DNA of 64,000 nt from Palsa-892 sp963751615 (GCA_963751615.1 CAVVVG010000006.1:609763-673762); one strand, 5' to 3'; shown: positions 17,777 to 27,396, counted from the first letter of the stretch. A program made the numbers and translations. The notes: a model not told the origin generated them from the sequence alone.

Positions 17777-18139
17777 TCAGAATTTCAGTCCGCCCTCGCG
17801 GGCGGCGTCGGCGAGCGCTTTGATGCGCCCATGAAAGAGATAGCCCCCACGATCGAATTGAACCTCTTTCAGGCCCTTGGCGGAGGCGCGCTCGGCAATT
17901 CGCTTGCCGACCGCTTTTGCAGCTTCGATGTTGGCGCCAGTTTTTTTGCCCGCACGGATTTCCTCTTCCCGTGTCGATGCGGAGACGAGCGTTTCGCCCT
18001 TCGTGTCGTCGATTATCTGTGCATAGATGTGCTTCGAGGAACGGAAAACTGAAAGCCGCGGACGGCCATAAGCTCTCCGCTTCAGCGTTTGACGTACCCG
18101 CGCGGTGCGCCGCGTGCTGCGGCTAGCAACAGTGCTCAT
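17777..18139 (-). CDS. rplR: 50S ribosomal protein L18 (uL18)
   Basis: 5S-rRNA-binding protein L18, 120 aa, the usual length. Recognised by RPRLSVFRSSKHIYAQIIDD, KTGANIEAAKAVGKRIAERA and the C-terminal FDRGGYLFHGRIKALADAAR. The basic N-terminus (RRTARVRQTLKRRAYG) binds 5S rRNA. Regular 13-nt gaps separate it from rplF and rpsE. Confidence 0.97.
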   Translation of the reverse strand: MSTVASRSTRRTARVRQTLKRRAYGRPRLSVFRSSKHIYAQIIDDTKGETLVSASTREEEIRAGKKTGANIEAAKAVGKRIAERASAKGLKEVQFDRGGYLFHGRIKALADAAREGGLKF

Positions 18140-18152
18140 CTCGCAATCCTCA

Positions 18153-18686
18153 TCACTTTTTCTTTCCTTCCTTGCGGAAGATGTATTCGCCCTCGTATTT
18201 CACACCCTTGCCCTTGTAGGGTTCCGGCGGACGGTAGCCGCGGATCTCAGCCGCAACCTGCCCAACCTTCTGCTTGTCCGTTCCGGTGACCAGGATTTCG
18301 GTCGGCTTTGGCGTCGTGATCGTGATGCCAGCCGGGATCAGATAGAGCACGTCATGCGAATAGCCGAGTGCGAGCTGCAAATTTTTGCCTGCAATCGCCG
18401 CACGATAACCGACGCCTGTGATTTCGAGTTTCTTTTCGTAGCCCTTGGTGACGCCAGTTACGAGATTTGCGATCATGGCGCGCGACGTGCCCCAGATCGC
18501 AGAGTGACGTTTGCTATCGCCGCGCTTCTCGACCGTAATCGCACCCTTGTCGAGCTTCGCCGCCACTTCTTCCGTGAGCAGGATCGAAAGCTCGCCCTTC
18601 GGACCTTTCATTTTGACGCGTTGACCTTCAACCGCGGCAGTGACGCCGGTAGGGATCGCGACGGGTCGTTTTCCAATTTTGGACAT
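18153..18686 (-). CDS. rplF: 50S ribosomal protein L6 (uL6)
   Basis: L6 lies near the sarcin-ricin loop and factor-binding site, 177 aa (standard length). It starts MSKIGKRPVAIPTGVTA and shows two-fold internal repeat structure, with the conserved RGYRPPEPYKGKGVKYEGE near the end. The in-frame ATG at 18791 is inside rpsH and is rejected. It lies 10 nt behind rpsH and 13 nt before rplR. Confidence 0.97.
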   Translation of the reverse strand: MSKIGKRPVAIPTGVTAAVEGQRVKMKGPKGELSILLTEEVAAKLDKGAITVEKRGDSKRHSAIWGTSRAMIANLVTGVTKGYEKKLEITGVGYRAAIAGKNLQLALGYSHDVLYLIPAGITITTPKPTEILVTGTDKQKVGQVAAEIRGYRPPEPYKGKGVKYEGEYIFRKEGKKK

Positions 18687-18696
18687 CGCGCGCTCC

Positions 18697-19095
18697 TCAG
18701 AACACCGTACAGAGAATTTCGCCGCCAACATTCTGTTCACGCGCGACATGATCGGCCATGACGCCCTTTGGTGTCGAAAGAATCGCAACACCGAGGCCGT
18801 TATTGATGCGCGGCAGATTTTTTACCGACGCATAGACACGGCGGCCGGGTTTCGACACGCGCGCAATTTCGCGGATTACAGGCGCGCCATCGAAATATTT
18901 GAGTTCGATGTCAAACTCGGTGCGCCCACTCTTGTGTTCAGTCGCCGAGAAGCCACGGATATACCCCTCGCTCTTTAGCACTTCCAAGACGCTCGCGCGA
19001 AAGGTTGAACCCGGCGTGGAGACGCGGTCCTTGTTCCGCATCTGCGCGTTGCGAATGCGGGTGATCATATCGCCGATCGGATCGTTCAATGACAT
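18697..19095 (-). CDS. rpsH: 30S ribosomal protein S8 (uS8)
   Basis: Primary 16S-rRNA-binding protein S8, 132 aa. It has the typical MSLNDPIGDMITRIRNAQMR start and the end motif STPKGVMADHVAREQNVGGE with a Cys-containing tail (ILCTVF). In many bacteria S8 also represses the spc operon by binding mRNA near rplE; nothing here proves that. It lies 12 nt after rpsN. Confidence 0.97.
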   Translation of the reverse strand: MSLNDPIGDMITRIRNAQMRNKDRVSTPGSTFRASVLEVLKSEGYIRGFSATEHKSGRTEFDIELKYFDGAPVIREIARVSKPGRRVYASVKNLPRINNGLGVAILSTPKGVMADHVAREQNVGGEILCTVF

Positions 19096-19107
19096 GCGCG
19101 ATCCTCC

Positions 19108-19413
19108 TTACCAGCTCGACTTCACAAGACCGGGAATCATCCCGGACGAACCGAGCTCGCGCATGGCAATACGCGATAACTTTAGCTTGCCGTAATAGCC
19201 GCGTGGACGTCCCGTGAGCTCGCAACGGTTTCTGACGCGCTCGCGCGCGGAATTGCGCGGAAGCTGCTGTAGTTTCAGCACCGCCGCAAAACGGTCCTCC
19301 ATCGATAGCTTCTTGTTCTTCACGATCGCACGAAGACGCGCCCGTTTCCCCGCATATTTTTTCGCAAGTTTCCGGCGCATCTCGTTCTTCTCGATCATGC
19401 TCGTTTTAGCCAT
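19108..19413 (-). CDS. rpsN: 30S ribosomal protein S14 (uS14), zinc-free type
   Basis: S14, 101 aa: the long form without the four-cysteine zinc ribbon (only one Cys, in RCELTGRPRGYYGKLKLSR). The start MAKTSMIEKNEMRRKLAKKY and the end GMIPGLVKSSW are typical. It lies between rplE (36 nt) and rpsH (12 nt). Confidence 0.97.
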   Translation of the reverse strand: MAKTSMIEKNEMRRKLAKKYAGKRARLRAIVKNKKLSMEDRFAAVLKLQQLPRNSARERVRNRCELTGRPRGYYGKLKLSRIAMRELGSSGMIPGLVKSSW

Positions 19414-19449
19414 TTCGTTCTCCTAGTGTCCGCGTCTAAAGCTTATGCT

Positions 19450-20004
19450 TCACTGCCGGAAGGGAAAATTGAACGCGATGAGAAGCGCACGCGCCTCGTC
19501 ATCGGTTTTCGCAGTAGTGCAGAACGTGATGTCCATGCCCCACACGTCCGAGACTTTATCGAAGTCGATCTCGGGGAAAATGATGTGTTCTTTGATACCG
19601 ACCGAGTAGTTTCCCCGCCCATCGAAGCTCTTTGGATTAAGACCGCGAAAGTCGCGGACGCGAGGCAACGCGATGTTCACGAAACGGTCGACAAAGTCGT
19701 ACATGCGCGAACCGCGCAGCGTCACCTTGGCGCCGATCGCGAGGTTTTCTCGTAGCTTGAAATTCGCGATCGCTTTGCGCGATTTGGTCATTACGGCCTT
19801 CTGGCCCGCGATCTGGGTGAGATCGTTAACGGCAGCGACGACCTTCTTTTGGTCGGAGACGCCCTCGCCAAGGCCCATATTGAGCACGACCTTGGTCATC
19901 GAAGGAACTGCGAAAGGATTCGAGTAACCAAATGTTTCTACGAGTTTCGGTTTGATGACTTTCTCGAATTCGGTCTTGAGGCGCGGCGTGTATGTATCAG
20001 CCAT
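19450..20004 (-). CDS. rplE: 50S ribosomal protein L5 (uL5)
   Basis: 5S-rRNA-binding L5, 184 aa. ATG 20004 (MADTYTPRLKTEFEKVI) is the proper start; the frame stays open to 20202 inside rplX, but that part has no family similarity. Conserved segments are VLNMGLGEGVSDQKKV, KSRKAIANFKLRENLAIGAK and DRFVNIALPRVRDFRGLNP. It overlaps the rplX stop by 8 nt, implying coupled translation. Confidence 0.97.
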   Translation of the reverse strand: MADTYTPRLKTEFEKVIKPKLVETFGYSNPFAVPSMTKVVLNMGLGEGVSDQKKVVAAVNDLTQIAGQKAVMTKSRKAIANFKLRENLAIGAKVTLRGSRMYDFVDRFVNIALPRVRDFRGLNPKSFDGRGNYSVGIKEHIIFPEIDFDKVSDVWGMDITFCTTAKTDDEARALLIAFNFPFRQ

Positions 20005-20314
20005 CGATTTGCTCCCCGGAACGGCGCGCGATCCGCACCTTGGTACCGTCGCCAAGAATCTTGAAGCCAACGCGCGTGGGTTTGCCGCCTTTCGGATCGG
20101 CAAGCGCGACGTTGGAAATATGAATGCTCGATTCCTTCGAGATGATGCCGCCTTCCTGTTTCGCGGTCTGGCGTTGGTGACGGCGCACCATTTGCACGCC
20201 ACGGACTACGATACGGTTCTCAGCAATTTTCATCTCTATCACTTCGCCGCTCTTGCCTTTGTCGCGGCCAGCGATGACGACGACCTTGTCGCCTTTTTTG
20301 ATCTTCGCGGCCAT
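19997..20314 (-). CDS. rplX: 50S ribosomal protein L24 (uL24)
   Basis: Assembly-initiating L24, 105 aa, with a KOW motif near the start (KKGDKVVVIAGRDKGKSGEV) and conserved GVQMVRRHQRQT and RVGFKILGDGTKVRIARRSG. It overlaps rplN by one base and rplE by eight. Confidence 0.97.
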   Translation of the reverse strand: MAAKIKKGDKVVVIAGRDKGKSGEVIEMKIAENRIVVRGVQMVRRHQRQTAKQEGGIISKESSIHISNVALADPKGGKPTRVGFKILGDGTKVRIARRSGEQIDG

Positions 20315-20673
20315 TACAGTACCTCCGGCGCGAGCGATATGATCTTCATGTGGTTCTTGGCGCGCAACTCACGCGGAACCGGACCAAAAATTCGGGTGCC
20401 GACCGGCTCGTTTTGCGCGGTCATCAGCACAGCGGCATTGCGGTCGAAACGGATCACAGATCCATCTGGACGGCGAATATCCTTGCGTATACGCACGACT
20501 ACCGCCTTCATCACTTCGCCCTTCTTCACGCGCCCGCGCGGAATCGCTTCTTTCACGGACACGACAATGGTATCGCCGATGGTCGCGTATTTGCGTTTGG
20601 ACCCGCCGAGCACCTTAATGCACATGACGCGGCGCGCGCCGGAATTATCCGCGACGTCCAAGTTGGTTTGCAT
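20314..20673 (-). CDS. rplN: 50S ribosomal protein L14 (uL14), start altered by amber codon
   Basis: L14 forms part of the intersubunit bridge B8 region. The readable frame is 119 aa (MQTNLDVADNSGARRVMCIK to the end MKIISLAPEVL). The family normally begins M-I-Q-M-Q-T-N; here the three codons directly upstream are ATG ATT TAG, so the usual Gln3 codon CAG reads TAG. Translation would have to start at the fourth-codon ATG (20673). The only ribosome-site-like sequence (AAGAAGG) is spaced for the first ATG, 9 nt ahead of it and 18 nt ahead of the second. The rest of the protein is normal. Confidence 0.92.
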   Translation of the reverse strand: MQTNLDVADNSGARRVMCIKVLGGSKRKYATIGDTIVVSVKEAIPRGRVKKGEVMKAVVVRIRKDIRRPDGSVIRFDRNAAVLMTAQNEPVGTRIFGPVPRELRAKNHMKIISLAPEVL

Positions 20674-20748
20674 CTAAATCATGGCGCAGCGCCTTCTTAT
20701 CCTTGGCCAGACCGGCGCACCGGTCTGGTTTTAATTCCAGTTTCTCGT

Positions 20749-21045
20749 TCAGCTCGCTTTTTTCTTTTTCGGTGCGGCCTTGTCTACCTTCTTCGGTTCA
20801 GCCGCATTTTCAGTATTGCTATGGAGCACGATCCAGCTCTTGGTCTTCGAAATCGGTTTGTGTTCCTCGATCCGCACGATGTCACCGACCTTACAGGCGT
20901 TATTCTCGTCGTGAGCGTGATATTTCTTCGAGCGGCGCACCGTTTTCTTAAACAATGGGTGCGTGAAGCGGCGTTCCACCCGCACCGTCACGGTCTTGTT
21001 CTGCTTGTCGCTGACAACGACGCCTTCAAGCACGCGCTTCGGCAT
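20749..21045 (-). CDS. rpsQ: 30S ribosomal protein S17 (uS17)
   Basis: S17, a primary 16S rRNA binder, 98 aa. The OB-fold core is clear (LEGVVVSDKQNKTVTVRVER, then FKKTVRRSKKYHAHDENN and VRIEEHKPISKTKSW). The C-terminal ~20 residues are a Lys/Ala extension (PKKVDKAAPKKKKAS). It lies 9 nt after rpmC; the 75-nt gap before rplN is the usual place where a mild internal signal might sit. Confidence 0.96.
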   Translation of the reverse strand: MPKRVLEGVVVSDKQNKTVTVRVERRFTHPLFKKTVRRSKKYHAHDENNACKVGDIVRIEEHKPISKTKSWIVLHSNTENAAEPKKVDKAAPKKKKAS

Positions 21046-21054
21046 GATTTGTCC

Positions 21055-21324
21055 TCACTTACCCTTCTTCGCTTTGGCCGTGGGCTTCGATTTCTTTTCG
21101 GCGGTAGGCTTCGACGCGACCGTCTTGCCCGCTCGTTGTTGCGTTGCGACAGTCATCAGCCGCGCGATATCGCGGCGTACAACGCGTACACGCGACGTAC
21201 TCTCCAGCTGACCCGTCGCCCGTTGAAAGCGCAGATTGAACTGCTCTTTCTTGAGTTCGAGAATCTTGTCCTCGAGCTCGTCGGGGGTCATCGCTCGCAC
21301 GTCTTCGATTTTCATCATTTTCAT
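21055..21324 (-). CDS. rpmC: 50S ribosomal protein L29 (uL29)
   Basis: L29, at the tunnel exit next to L23 (trigger factor and SRP docking). It is 89 aa, against ~65 in most bacteria. The core is DVRAMTPDELEDKILELKKE and FNLRFQRATGQLESTSRVR. The extra 25 residues are a Lys/Ala/Thr tail, common in this order. Two Met codons (residues 1 and 3-4, MKMMKIED) are both possible starts. It lies 9 nt from both neighbours. Confidence 0.95.
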   Translation of the reverse strand: MKMMKIEDVRAMTPDELEDKILELKKEQFNLRFQRATGQLESTSRVRVVRRDIARLMTVATQQRAGKTVASKPTAEKKSKPTAKAKKGK

Positions 21325-21333
21325 GGCCCGACC

Positions 21334-21744
21334 TCACGCGAGACGCGCGACGAAGCGCGTCCTGATCGGTAGCTTGGCGGCAGCGAGGCGCATCGCCTCG
21401 CGCGCGGTCGCCTCATCGACACCGTCGACCTCGAACATGATGCGGCCGGGCTTCACTCTGCAGGCCCACCATTCCGGCTGACCTTTCCCCTTGCCCATGC
21501 GAACTTCGGTCGGCTTCTTTGAAATCGGTACATCGGGAAACACGAGAATCCAGACGCGGCCCGACCGCTTCATATGATGGGTAATCGCGCGGCGCGCAGC
21601 CTCGATCTGGCGCGCGGTAACGCGCTCCGGCTCCAGCGCCTTCAGGCCGTACCGGCCGAAAGCAAGTTCGATCCCGCCCTTCGCGGTGCCGTGAATGCGG
21701 CCCTTGAATTGCTTGCGAAACTTGGTACGTGCGGGTTGCAGCAT
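21334..21744 (-). CDS. rplP: 50S ribosomal protein L16 (uL16)
   Basis: L16, which organises the A-site tRNA elbow region, 136 aa, standard length. It has the invariant MLQPARTKFRKQFKGR start, FGRYGLKALEPERVTARQIE, and GKGKGQPEWWACRVKPGRIM. It follows rpsC by 20 nt. Confidence 0.98.
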   Translation of the reverse strand: MLQPARTKFRKQFKGRIHGTAKGGIELAFGRYGLKALEPERVTARQIEAARRAITHHMKRSGRVWILVFPDVPISKKPTEVRMGKGKGQPEWWACRVKPGRIMFEVDGVDEATAREAMRLAAAKLPIRTRFVARLA

Positions 21745-21764
21745 GACTTAAGCCTTTTTCTTCC

Positions 21765-22472
21765 TTACGCAGCATCGCGCGGGCGGTGACGTCCGCCGCC
21801 GCTTTCGGCCTCGGCAAGGCGCTTGTCCTGTGCCATCGGATCGTGTTCGAGCACTTCGCCCTTAAAAATCCAGACCTTCACGCCGCAGGTGCCGTAGGTC
21901 GTGAATGCGGTGGCCGTGCCGTAATCGACATCGGCGCGAAGCGTATGCAGGGGCACCCGGCCTTCGCGGTACCACTCGACACGCGCGATTTCGTTGCCGC
22001 CCAGACGGCCGCCGCAATTGATGCGAATGCCTTCAGCGCCGAGACGCATCGCGGACTGCACCGCGCGTTTCATCGCACGGCGAAATGCCACGCGACGTTC
22101 GAGCTGCTGCGCGATCGACTCGGCTACGAGCTTCGCGTCGATTTCTGGCTTACGAATCTCCACGATGTTAATAATCACTTCCGATTCCGTCATCTTCGAA
22201 ACTTCCTTGCGAAGCTTGTCGATGTCTGCGCCCTTCTTGCCAATGACGACGCCCGGACGTGCCGAGTGGATCGTGACACGGCATTTCTTGTGCGGGCGCT
22301 CGATGATGATTTTGGCGACCGCAGCCTGCTTCAACTGCTTCATTAGGAATTCGCGGATCTTGATATCCTCATGCAAGAGCTTGCCGTACTCGCCTTTGGC
22401 GGCGAACCAGCGCGAATCCCAAGTCCGGTTGATGCCGAGCCGAAGCCCGATCGGATTGACCTTTTGACCCAT
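21765..22472 (-). CDS. rpsC: 30S ribosomal protein S3 (uS3)
   Basis: S3, at the mRNA entry channel, 235 aa. It starts MGQKVNPIGLRLGINRTWDS and contains the KH domain (ARPGVVIGKKGADIDKLRKE) and the C-terminal GAEGIRINCGGRLGGNEIAR. The tail is short and basic. Its ATG overlaps the rplV stop by one base. Confidence 0.98.
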   Translation of the reverse strand: MGQKVNPIGLRLGINRTWDSRWFAAKGEYGKLLHEDIKIREFLMKQLKQAAVAKIIIERPHKKCRVTIHSARPGVVIGKKGADIDKLRKEVSKMTESEVIINIVEIRKPEIDAKLVAESIAQQLERRVAFRRAMKRAVQSAMRLGAEGIRINCGGRLGGNEIARVEWYREGRVPLHTLRADVDYGTATAFTTYGTCGVKVWIFKGEVLEHDPMAQDKRLAEAESGGGRHRPRDAA

Positions 22473-22882
22473 CAGGCTGCTCCCTTTACCGGCTGTTCGG
22501 CGGCTTTTTTCTGTTCGACCTCACGAACGATAATCGTGAGATTGGAGAAAGTGCTAAAAACCTTGCCAGACTTGCCGCGACCGCGCGGCATCCAGCGTTT
22601 GATCACGAATGCCTTGCCGACATACGCCTCAGCAACAACGAGATTATCGACATCGAGATCGTGATTGTTCTCGGCATTGGCAATCGCGGAATCGAGGCAC
22701 TTCTTCACGTCGCGAGCAATGCGTTTCTTCGAGAACTGCAAATCGGCGAGCGCGCCCGCGGCCTTCTTGCCGCGGATGAGACCGGCGACGAGACCAAGCT
22801 TCTGTGGCGACACGCGCAGCATGCGCGCGACCGCTTTCGCTTCATTGTCCTTCAGCACGCGTGCTCTTGAGGCCTTACCCAT
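22472..22882 (-). CDS. rplV: 50S ribosomal protein L22 (uL22)
   Basis: L22, whose hairpin lines the exit tunnel, 136 aa. The core is VSPQKLGLVAGLIRGKKA and the beta-hairpin tip region RWMPRGRGKSGKVFSTFSN. The tip has no visible insertion or deletion of the kind linked to macrolide resistance, though I cannot align it here. It has an N-terminal extension of ~20 residues and an Ala/Lys tail. Confidence 0.97.
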   Translation of the reverse strand: MGKASRARVLKDNEAKAVARMLRVSPQKLGLVAGLIRGKKAAGALADLQFSKKRIARDVKKCLDSAIANAENNHDLDVDNLVVAEAYVGKAFVIKRWMPRGRGKSGKVFSTFSNLTIIVREVEQKKAAEQPVKGAA

Positions 22883-22891
22883 TATCTTTCC

Positions 22892-23242
22892 TCAGCTTGC
22901 CTTGACCGGCGCGGCGACACTGGGCGCGGCGACACCGGGCGCTGCTCTCGGCGCCGGACCTTCCTTCTTTGCCGTGCGATCGCCCGCAGCCGAATGGCTC
23001 TGGAAAATGCGCGTCGGCGCGAACTCGCCAAACTTGTGACCAACCATGTCCTCGGTCACATAAACCGGAATATGTTTGTTGCCGTTGTGAACGCCGAAGG
23101 TGAGGCCGACGAACTGCGGCAAGATCGTCGAGCGGCGGCTCCAGATCTTGATCACTTCCGAGCGTCCGGACGAGCGCGCGGTATCTGCTTTCTTCAGCAG
23201 ATAACCGTCGACGAACGGACCTTTCCAAACGGAACGAGTCAT
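22892..23242 (-). CDS. rpsS: 30S ribosomal protein S19 (uS19) with C-terminal extension
   Basis: Head protein S19, 116 aa. The core (MTRSVWKGPFVDGYLLKKAD, IWSRRSTILPQFVGLTFGVH, GHKFGEFAPTR) ends near residue 92, where the usual protein stops. The extra ~24 residues are Ala/Pro/Lys-rich (PAPRAAPGVAAPSVAAP) and probably disordered. I start at ATG 23242; the frame is open upstream into rplB without family similarity. Confidence 0.97.
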   Translation of the reverse strand: MTRSVWKGPFVDGYLLKKADTARSSGRSEVIKIWSRRSTILPQFVGLTFGVHNGNKHIPVYVTEDMVGHKFGEFAPTRIFQSHSAAGDRTAKKEGPAPRAAPGVAAPSVAAPVKAS

Positions 23243-23249
23243 ATCGAAA

Positions 23250-24089
23250 TCAATCCTTCTGCTTCTTTGCGTGCCGGCTCGATACGATGAACTTGGCCGT
23301 ACGCTTGTTCTTGCGGGTTTTCTTGCCCTTGGTCGGAAAGCCCCAGGGCGAAACCGGGTGACGTCCACCCGAAGTGCGGCCTTCGCCGCCACCGTGCGGA
23401 TGGTCGACCGGATTCATGCTAACGCCTCGGTTATGCGGTTTCTTGCCCAGCCAGCGGTTGCGGCCAGCCTTACCGATCGAAATGTTCATATGATCCGGGT
23501 TCGAGACGGCGCCGACAGTCGCAAAGCAGCGGCCGTGCACGAAACGCTGCTCGCCGGACTTGAGACGGATGATGCAATAGCCCTGATCTCGGCCCACGAC
23601 TTGCGCGTAAGTACCGGCGGATCGCGCAAGCTGACCGCCCTTACCGATCTTAAGTTCGATATTATGAACAACGGTACCGACCGGAATATTTTCGAGCGGC
23701 ATTGCGTTGCCTGGTTTAACGTCTACGTTTTCGCCGGAGACAACCGTATCGCCCGCTGAGATCCGTTGCGGAGCAAGAATATAGCTGAGTTCCCCGTCCG
23801 AATATTTCACAAGTGCGAGGAACGCCGTGCGGTTCGGATCGTATTCCAACCGCTCAACCTTGGCCGGCATATCGTGTTTCAGGCGCTTGAAATCGACGTC
23901 ACGCAGCGCACGTTTGTGCCCACCGCCGCGGAAACGCACTGTGATGCGGCCATTTACGTTGCGGCCACCAGTCGAAATTTTGCCTTCGGTAAGCGCCTTG
24001 ATTGGCTTGCCCTTCCATAGGCCTTCCCGATCGACAAGAACGAGCTGACGGAGACTCGGCGTTTTCGGTTTGAATGTTTTGAGTGCCAT
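23250..24089 (-). CDS. rplB: 50S ribosomal protein L2 (uL2)
   Basis: L2, essential for subunit association and peptidyl-transferase structure, 279 aa. It has GGGHKRALRDVDFKR near the N-terminus and the conserved C-terminal NPVDHPHGGGEGRTSGGRHP containing the functionally important His. The end (RNKRTAKFIVSSRHAKKQKD) is basic. It is 14 nt after rplW and 7 nt before rpsS. Confidence 0.98.
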   Translation of the reverse strand: MALKTFKPKTPSLRQLVLVDREGLWKGKPIKALTEGKISTGGRNVNGRITVRFRGGGHKRALRDVDFKRLKHDMPAKVERLEYDPNRTAFLALVKYSDGELSYILAPQRISAGDTVVSGENVDVKPGNAMPLENIPVGTVVHNIELKIGKGGQLARSAGTYAQVVGRDQGYCIIRLKSGEQRFVHGRCFATVGAVSNPDHMNISIGKAGRNRWLGKKPHNRGVSMNPVDHPHGGGEGRTSGGRHPVSPWGFPTKGKKTRKNKRTAKFIVSSRHAKKQKD

Positions 24090-24103
24090 GATCTGTCTCC
24101 GCC

Positions 24104-24409
24104 TCAGAGCCCTGTCGTGATGTCGATCGAGTGGCCCTCTTCGAGGGTCACGATCGCTTTTTTCACATCGCTACGAGGCGCGCGCAGGCCGCGGAAAACC
24201 TTCGTCTTGCCCTTGCGCACGAGCGTATTCACGCTCTTGACCTTTACGTCGAAGAGCTTCTCAACGGCTTCCTTAATCATCGGCTTGGTCGCGTTCAGCG
24301 CGACCTTAAAGACGACCTGATTGTGCTCGGACGCAGTAGTCGCCTTTTCCGTGATCGCAGGCGCAATGATCACGTCGTAGTAGCGCGGATCTTGTACAGC
24401 TTTGCTCAT
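24104..24409 (-). CDS. rplW: 50S ribosomal protein L23 (uL23)
   Basis: L23, the tunnel-exit docking site for trigger factor and SRP, 101 aa. It has DVIIAPAITEKATTASEHN, NATKPMIKEAVEKLFDVKV and VNTLVRKGKTKVFRG. The ATG overlaps the rplD stop by 4 nt. Confidence 0.97.
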   Translation of the reverse strand: MSKAVQDPRYYDVIIAPAITEKATTASEHNQVVFKVALNATKPMIKEAVEKLFDVKVKSVNTLVRKGKTKVFRGLRAPRSDVKKAIVTLEEGHSIDITTGL

Positions 24410-25026
24410 TTGAATCGTGCCTCCAGCGCATCCACGGCGGCTTTCGTCAGCACGAGCTTGTTAGCGCGCACGACATCATAAACATTCAGCCCCACAACCG
24501 GCAGGACATCTAAATGAGGGATGTTGCGGGCCGCGAGACGAAAATTCTTTTCGACCTCGGCACCGTCAATCACGAGCGCGCTCTTGAAGCCAAGCTTCTC
24601 GAATTGATCCGCTAATTTGCTCGTTTTCATACCGTCGATTTTGAGATCGTCAACGACGATGAGATCAGAACTCTTGGCCTTGGCCGAAAGCGCATGCTTC
24701 AGCGCAAGCGCGCGAACTTTTTTCGGCAAGCCGATTTCATGGCTGCGCACATGCGGACCGAATGCTCGGCCGCCGCCGCGGAACTGCGGCACACGGGCCG
24801 ACCCGTGACGGGCCTGACCGGTGCCCTTCTGTGCATACATCTTTTTGCCGGTGCGCCAGATTTCGGCGCGGTTCTTAACTTTGTGAGTACCGGCTCGGCG
24901 CTTAGCGAGCTGCCACACGATGCAACGGTGAATGAGATCGGGGCGCGGCTCGAGTCCGAAGATCGCGTCCGACAGTTTAACCGAACCGGACATCTTGCCG
25001 TCGAAGCTGGTGATCTGGAGTTCCAT
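24406..25026 (-). CDS. rplD: 50S ribosomal protein L4 (uL4)
   Basis: L4, 206 aa, which lines the exit tunnel and in some bacteria feeds back on the S10 operon. It has the loop segment KMYAQKGTGQARHGSARVPQ and FRGGGRAFGPHVRSH. The ATG at 25026 overlaps the rplC stop by one base (TAATG). The frame is open far upstream inside rplC, but that part has no similarity. No L4-type autoregulatory leader can be proved upstream. Confidence 0.97.
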   Translation of the reverse strand: MELQITSFDGKMSGSVKLSDAIFGLEPRPDLIHRCIVWQLAKRRAGTHKVKNRAEIWRTGKKMYAQKGTGQARHGSARVPQFRGGGRAFGPHVRSHEIGLPKKVRALALKHALSAKAKSSDLIVVDDLKIDGMKTSKLADQFEKLGFKSALVIDGAEVEKNFRLAARNIPHLDVLPVVGLNVYDVVRANKLVLTKAAVDALEARFK

Positions 25027-25838
25027 TACTTCTTCCCTCCAGCCGGTGCCGGCTTCGCAGGCGCCTTTGGAGCGGCACCTTTCGCCGATTTTGGCGCGGT
25101 CGCGCCCTTGGACAGGATCGCGGGCGGCGGCAGCGCTTCTGCGGGCGCGGGACGCGCATCGCCCGGATTCAGAAACTTTCCGGGTTTTGGCGCTTCTTTC
25201 GGCAGTGGATGCTTCACCGCGTCGCGCACCATGATCCAACCGCCATCAGCACCCGGCACCGCGCCCTGCACGAGGATCAGTCCCCGCGCGGGATCCGTAC
25301 GAACAACCTTGAGATTGAGCGTTGTGATCGTCGTGTTGCCCATGTGACCGGGCATCTTTTTGTTCTTGAAGGTCTTACCGGGATCCTGGCGGCCGCCGGT
25401 CGAACCGATTGAGCGGTGCGAGATCGAGACACCATGAGAGGCACGTAAGCCGCCGAAATTCCAGCGCTTCATACCACCCGCGAAACCCTTACCGATCGAA
25501 GTACCGGTAACGTCGACGTACTGACCGACTACGAAATGATCCGCCAACAATTCCGAACCGACTGGGATCAGCGCATCTGTCGGAACGCGGAATTCGGCGA
25601 GCTTCATCTTTGGCTCGACTTTGGCCACGGCGAAATGCCCACGCATGGCCTTCGATACGTTCTTTACCTTACGTTTGCCAGCTCCGAGCTGAAGCGCGAC
25701 ATAGCCGTTCTTATCCGCCGTGCGGTGAGCGACAACCTGGCAGTTGTCGAGCTGCAGCACAGTGACAGGCACGTGCTCGCCCGTGTCCGAGAAGACACGG
25801 GTCATGCCGACCTTTTGAGCGATAACGCCCGCACGCAT
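25026..25838 (-). CDS. rplC: 50S ribosomal protein L3 (uL3) with long C-terminal tail
   Basis: L3, 270 aa. The core MRAGVIAQKVGMTRVFSDTG, the methylation-site region SHRSIGSTGGRQDPGKTFKN and MPGHMGNTTITTLNLKVVR is intact. It is ~60 residues longer than E. coli L3 because of an Ala/Pro/Lys-rich tail beginning after HPLPKEAPKPGKFLNPGDA. Alphaproteobacterial L3 proteins often have such tails. The start is ATG 25838 rather than 25877, on family similarity. Confidence 0.97.
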   Translation of the reverse strand: MRAGVIAQKVGMTRVFSDTGEHVPVTVLQLDNCQVVAHRTADKNGYVALQLGAGKRKVKNVSKAMRGHFAVAKVEPKMKLAEFRVPTDALIPVGSELLADHFVVGQYVDVTGTSIGKGFAGGMKRWNFGGLRASHGVSISHRSIGSTGGRQDPGKTFKNKKMPGHMGNTTITTLNLKVVRTDPARGLILVQGAVPGADGGWIMVRDAVKHPLPKEAPKPGKFLNPGDARPAPAEALPPPAILSKGATAPKSAKGAAPKAPAKPAPAGGKK

Positions 25839-25857
25839 AGTCTTTCTCTCTTCTTCC

Positions 25858-26166
25858 TTACAGCTTGATCTCAACATCGACGCCCGCGGCGAGATCGAGC
25901 TTCATCAGCGCGTCTACCGTCTGCGGCGTCGGGTCCACGATGTCCAAAAGGCGCTTATGGGTACGGATTTCGAACTGCTCGCGGCTCTTCTTGTCGATAT
26001 GCGGCGAGCGGTTCACCGTGAATTTCTCGATCCGTGTTGGCAGCGGAATGGGTCCACGCACCTGCGCGCCTGTGCGTTTCGCGGTTGCAACGATTTCCTT
26101 CGTCGACGCATCGAGAATACGATGGTCAAACGCCTTGAGACGGATTCGAATATTCTGGCCGTTCAT
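25858..26166 (-). CDS. rpsJ: 30S ribosomal protein S10 (uS10/NusE)
   Basis: S10, 102 aa, both a head protein and the antitermination factor NusE. It starts MNGQNIRIRLKAFDHRILD and contains GPIPLPTRIEKFTVNRSPHI and the acidic end LKLDLAAGVDVEIKL. It lies 39 nt after tuf1 and 19 nt before rplC. Confidence 0.98.
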   Translation of the reverse strand: MNGQNIRIRLKAFDHRILDASTKEIVATAKRTGAQVRGPIPLPTRIEKFTVNRSPHIDKKSREQFEIRTHKRLLDIVDPTPQTVDALMKLDLAAGVDVEIKL

Positions 26167-26205
26167 TGTTTTCTCCAGCGGCGCGCTTGCCCGCGTACTC
26201 CAGAA

Positions 26206-27396
<1,191 letters not shown>

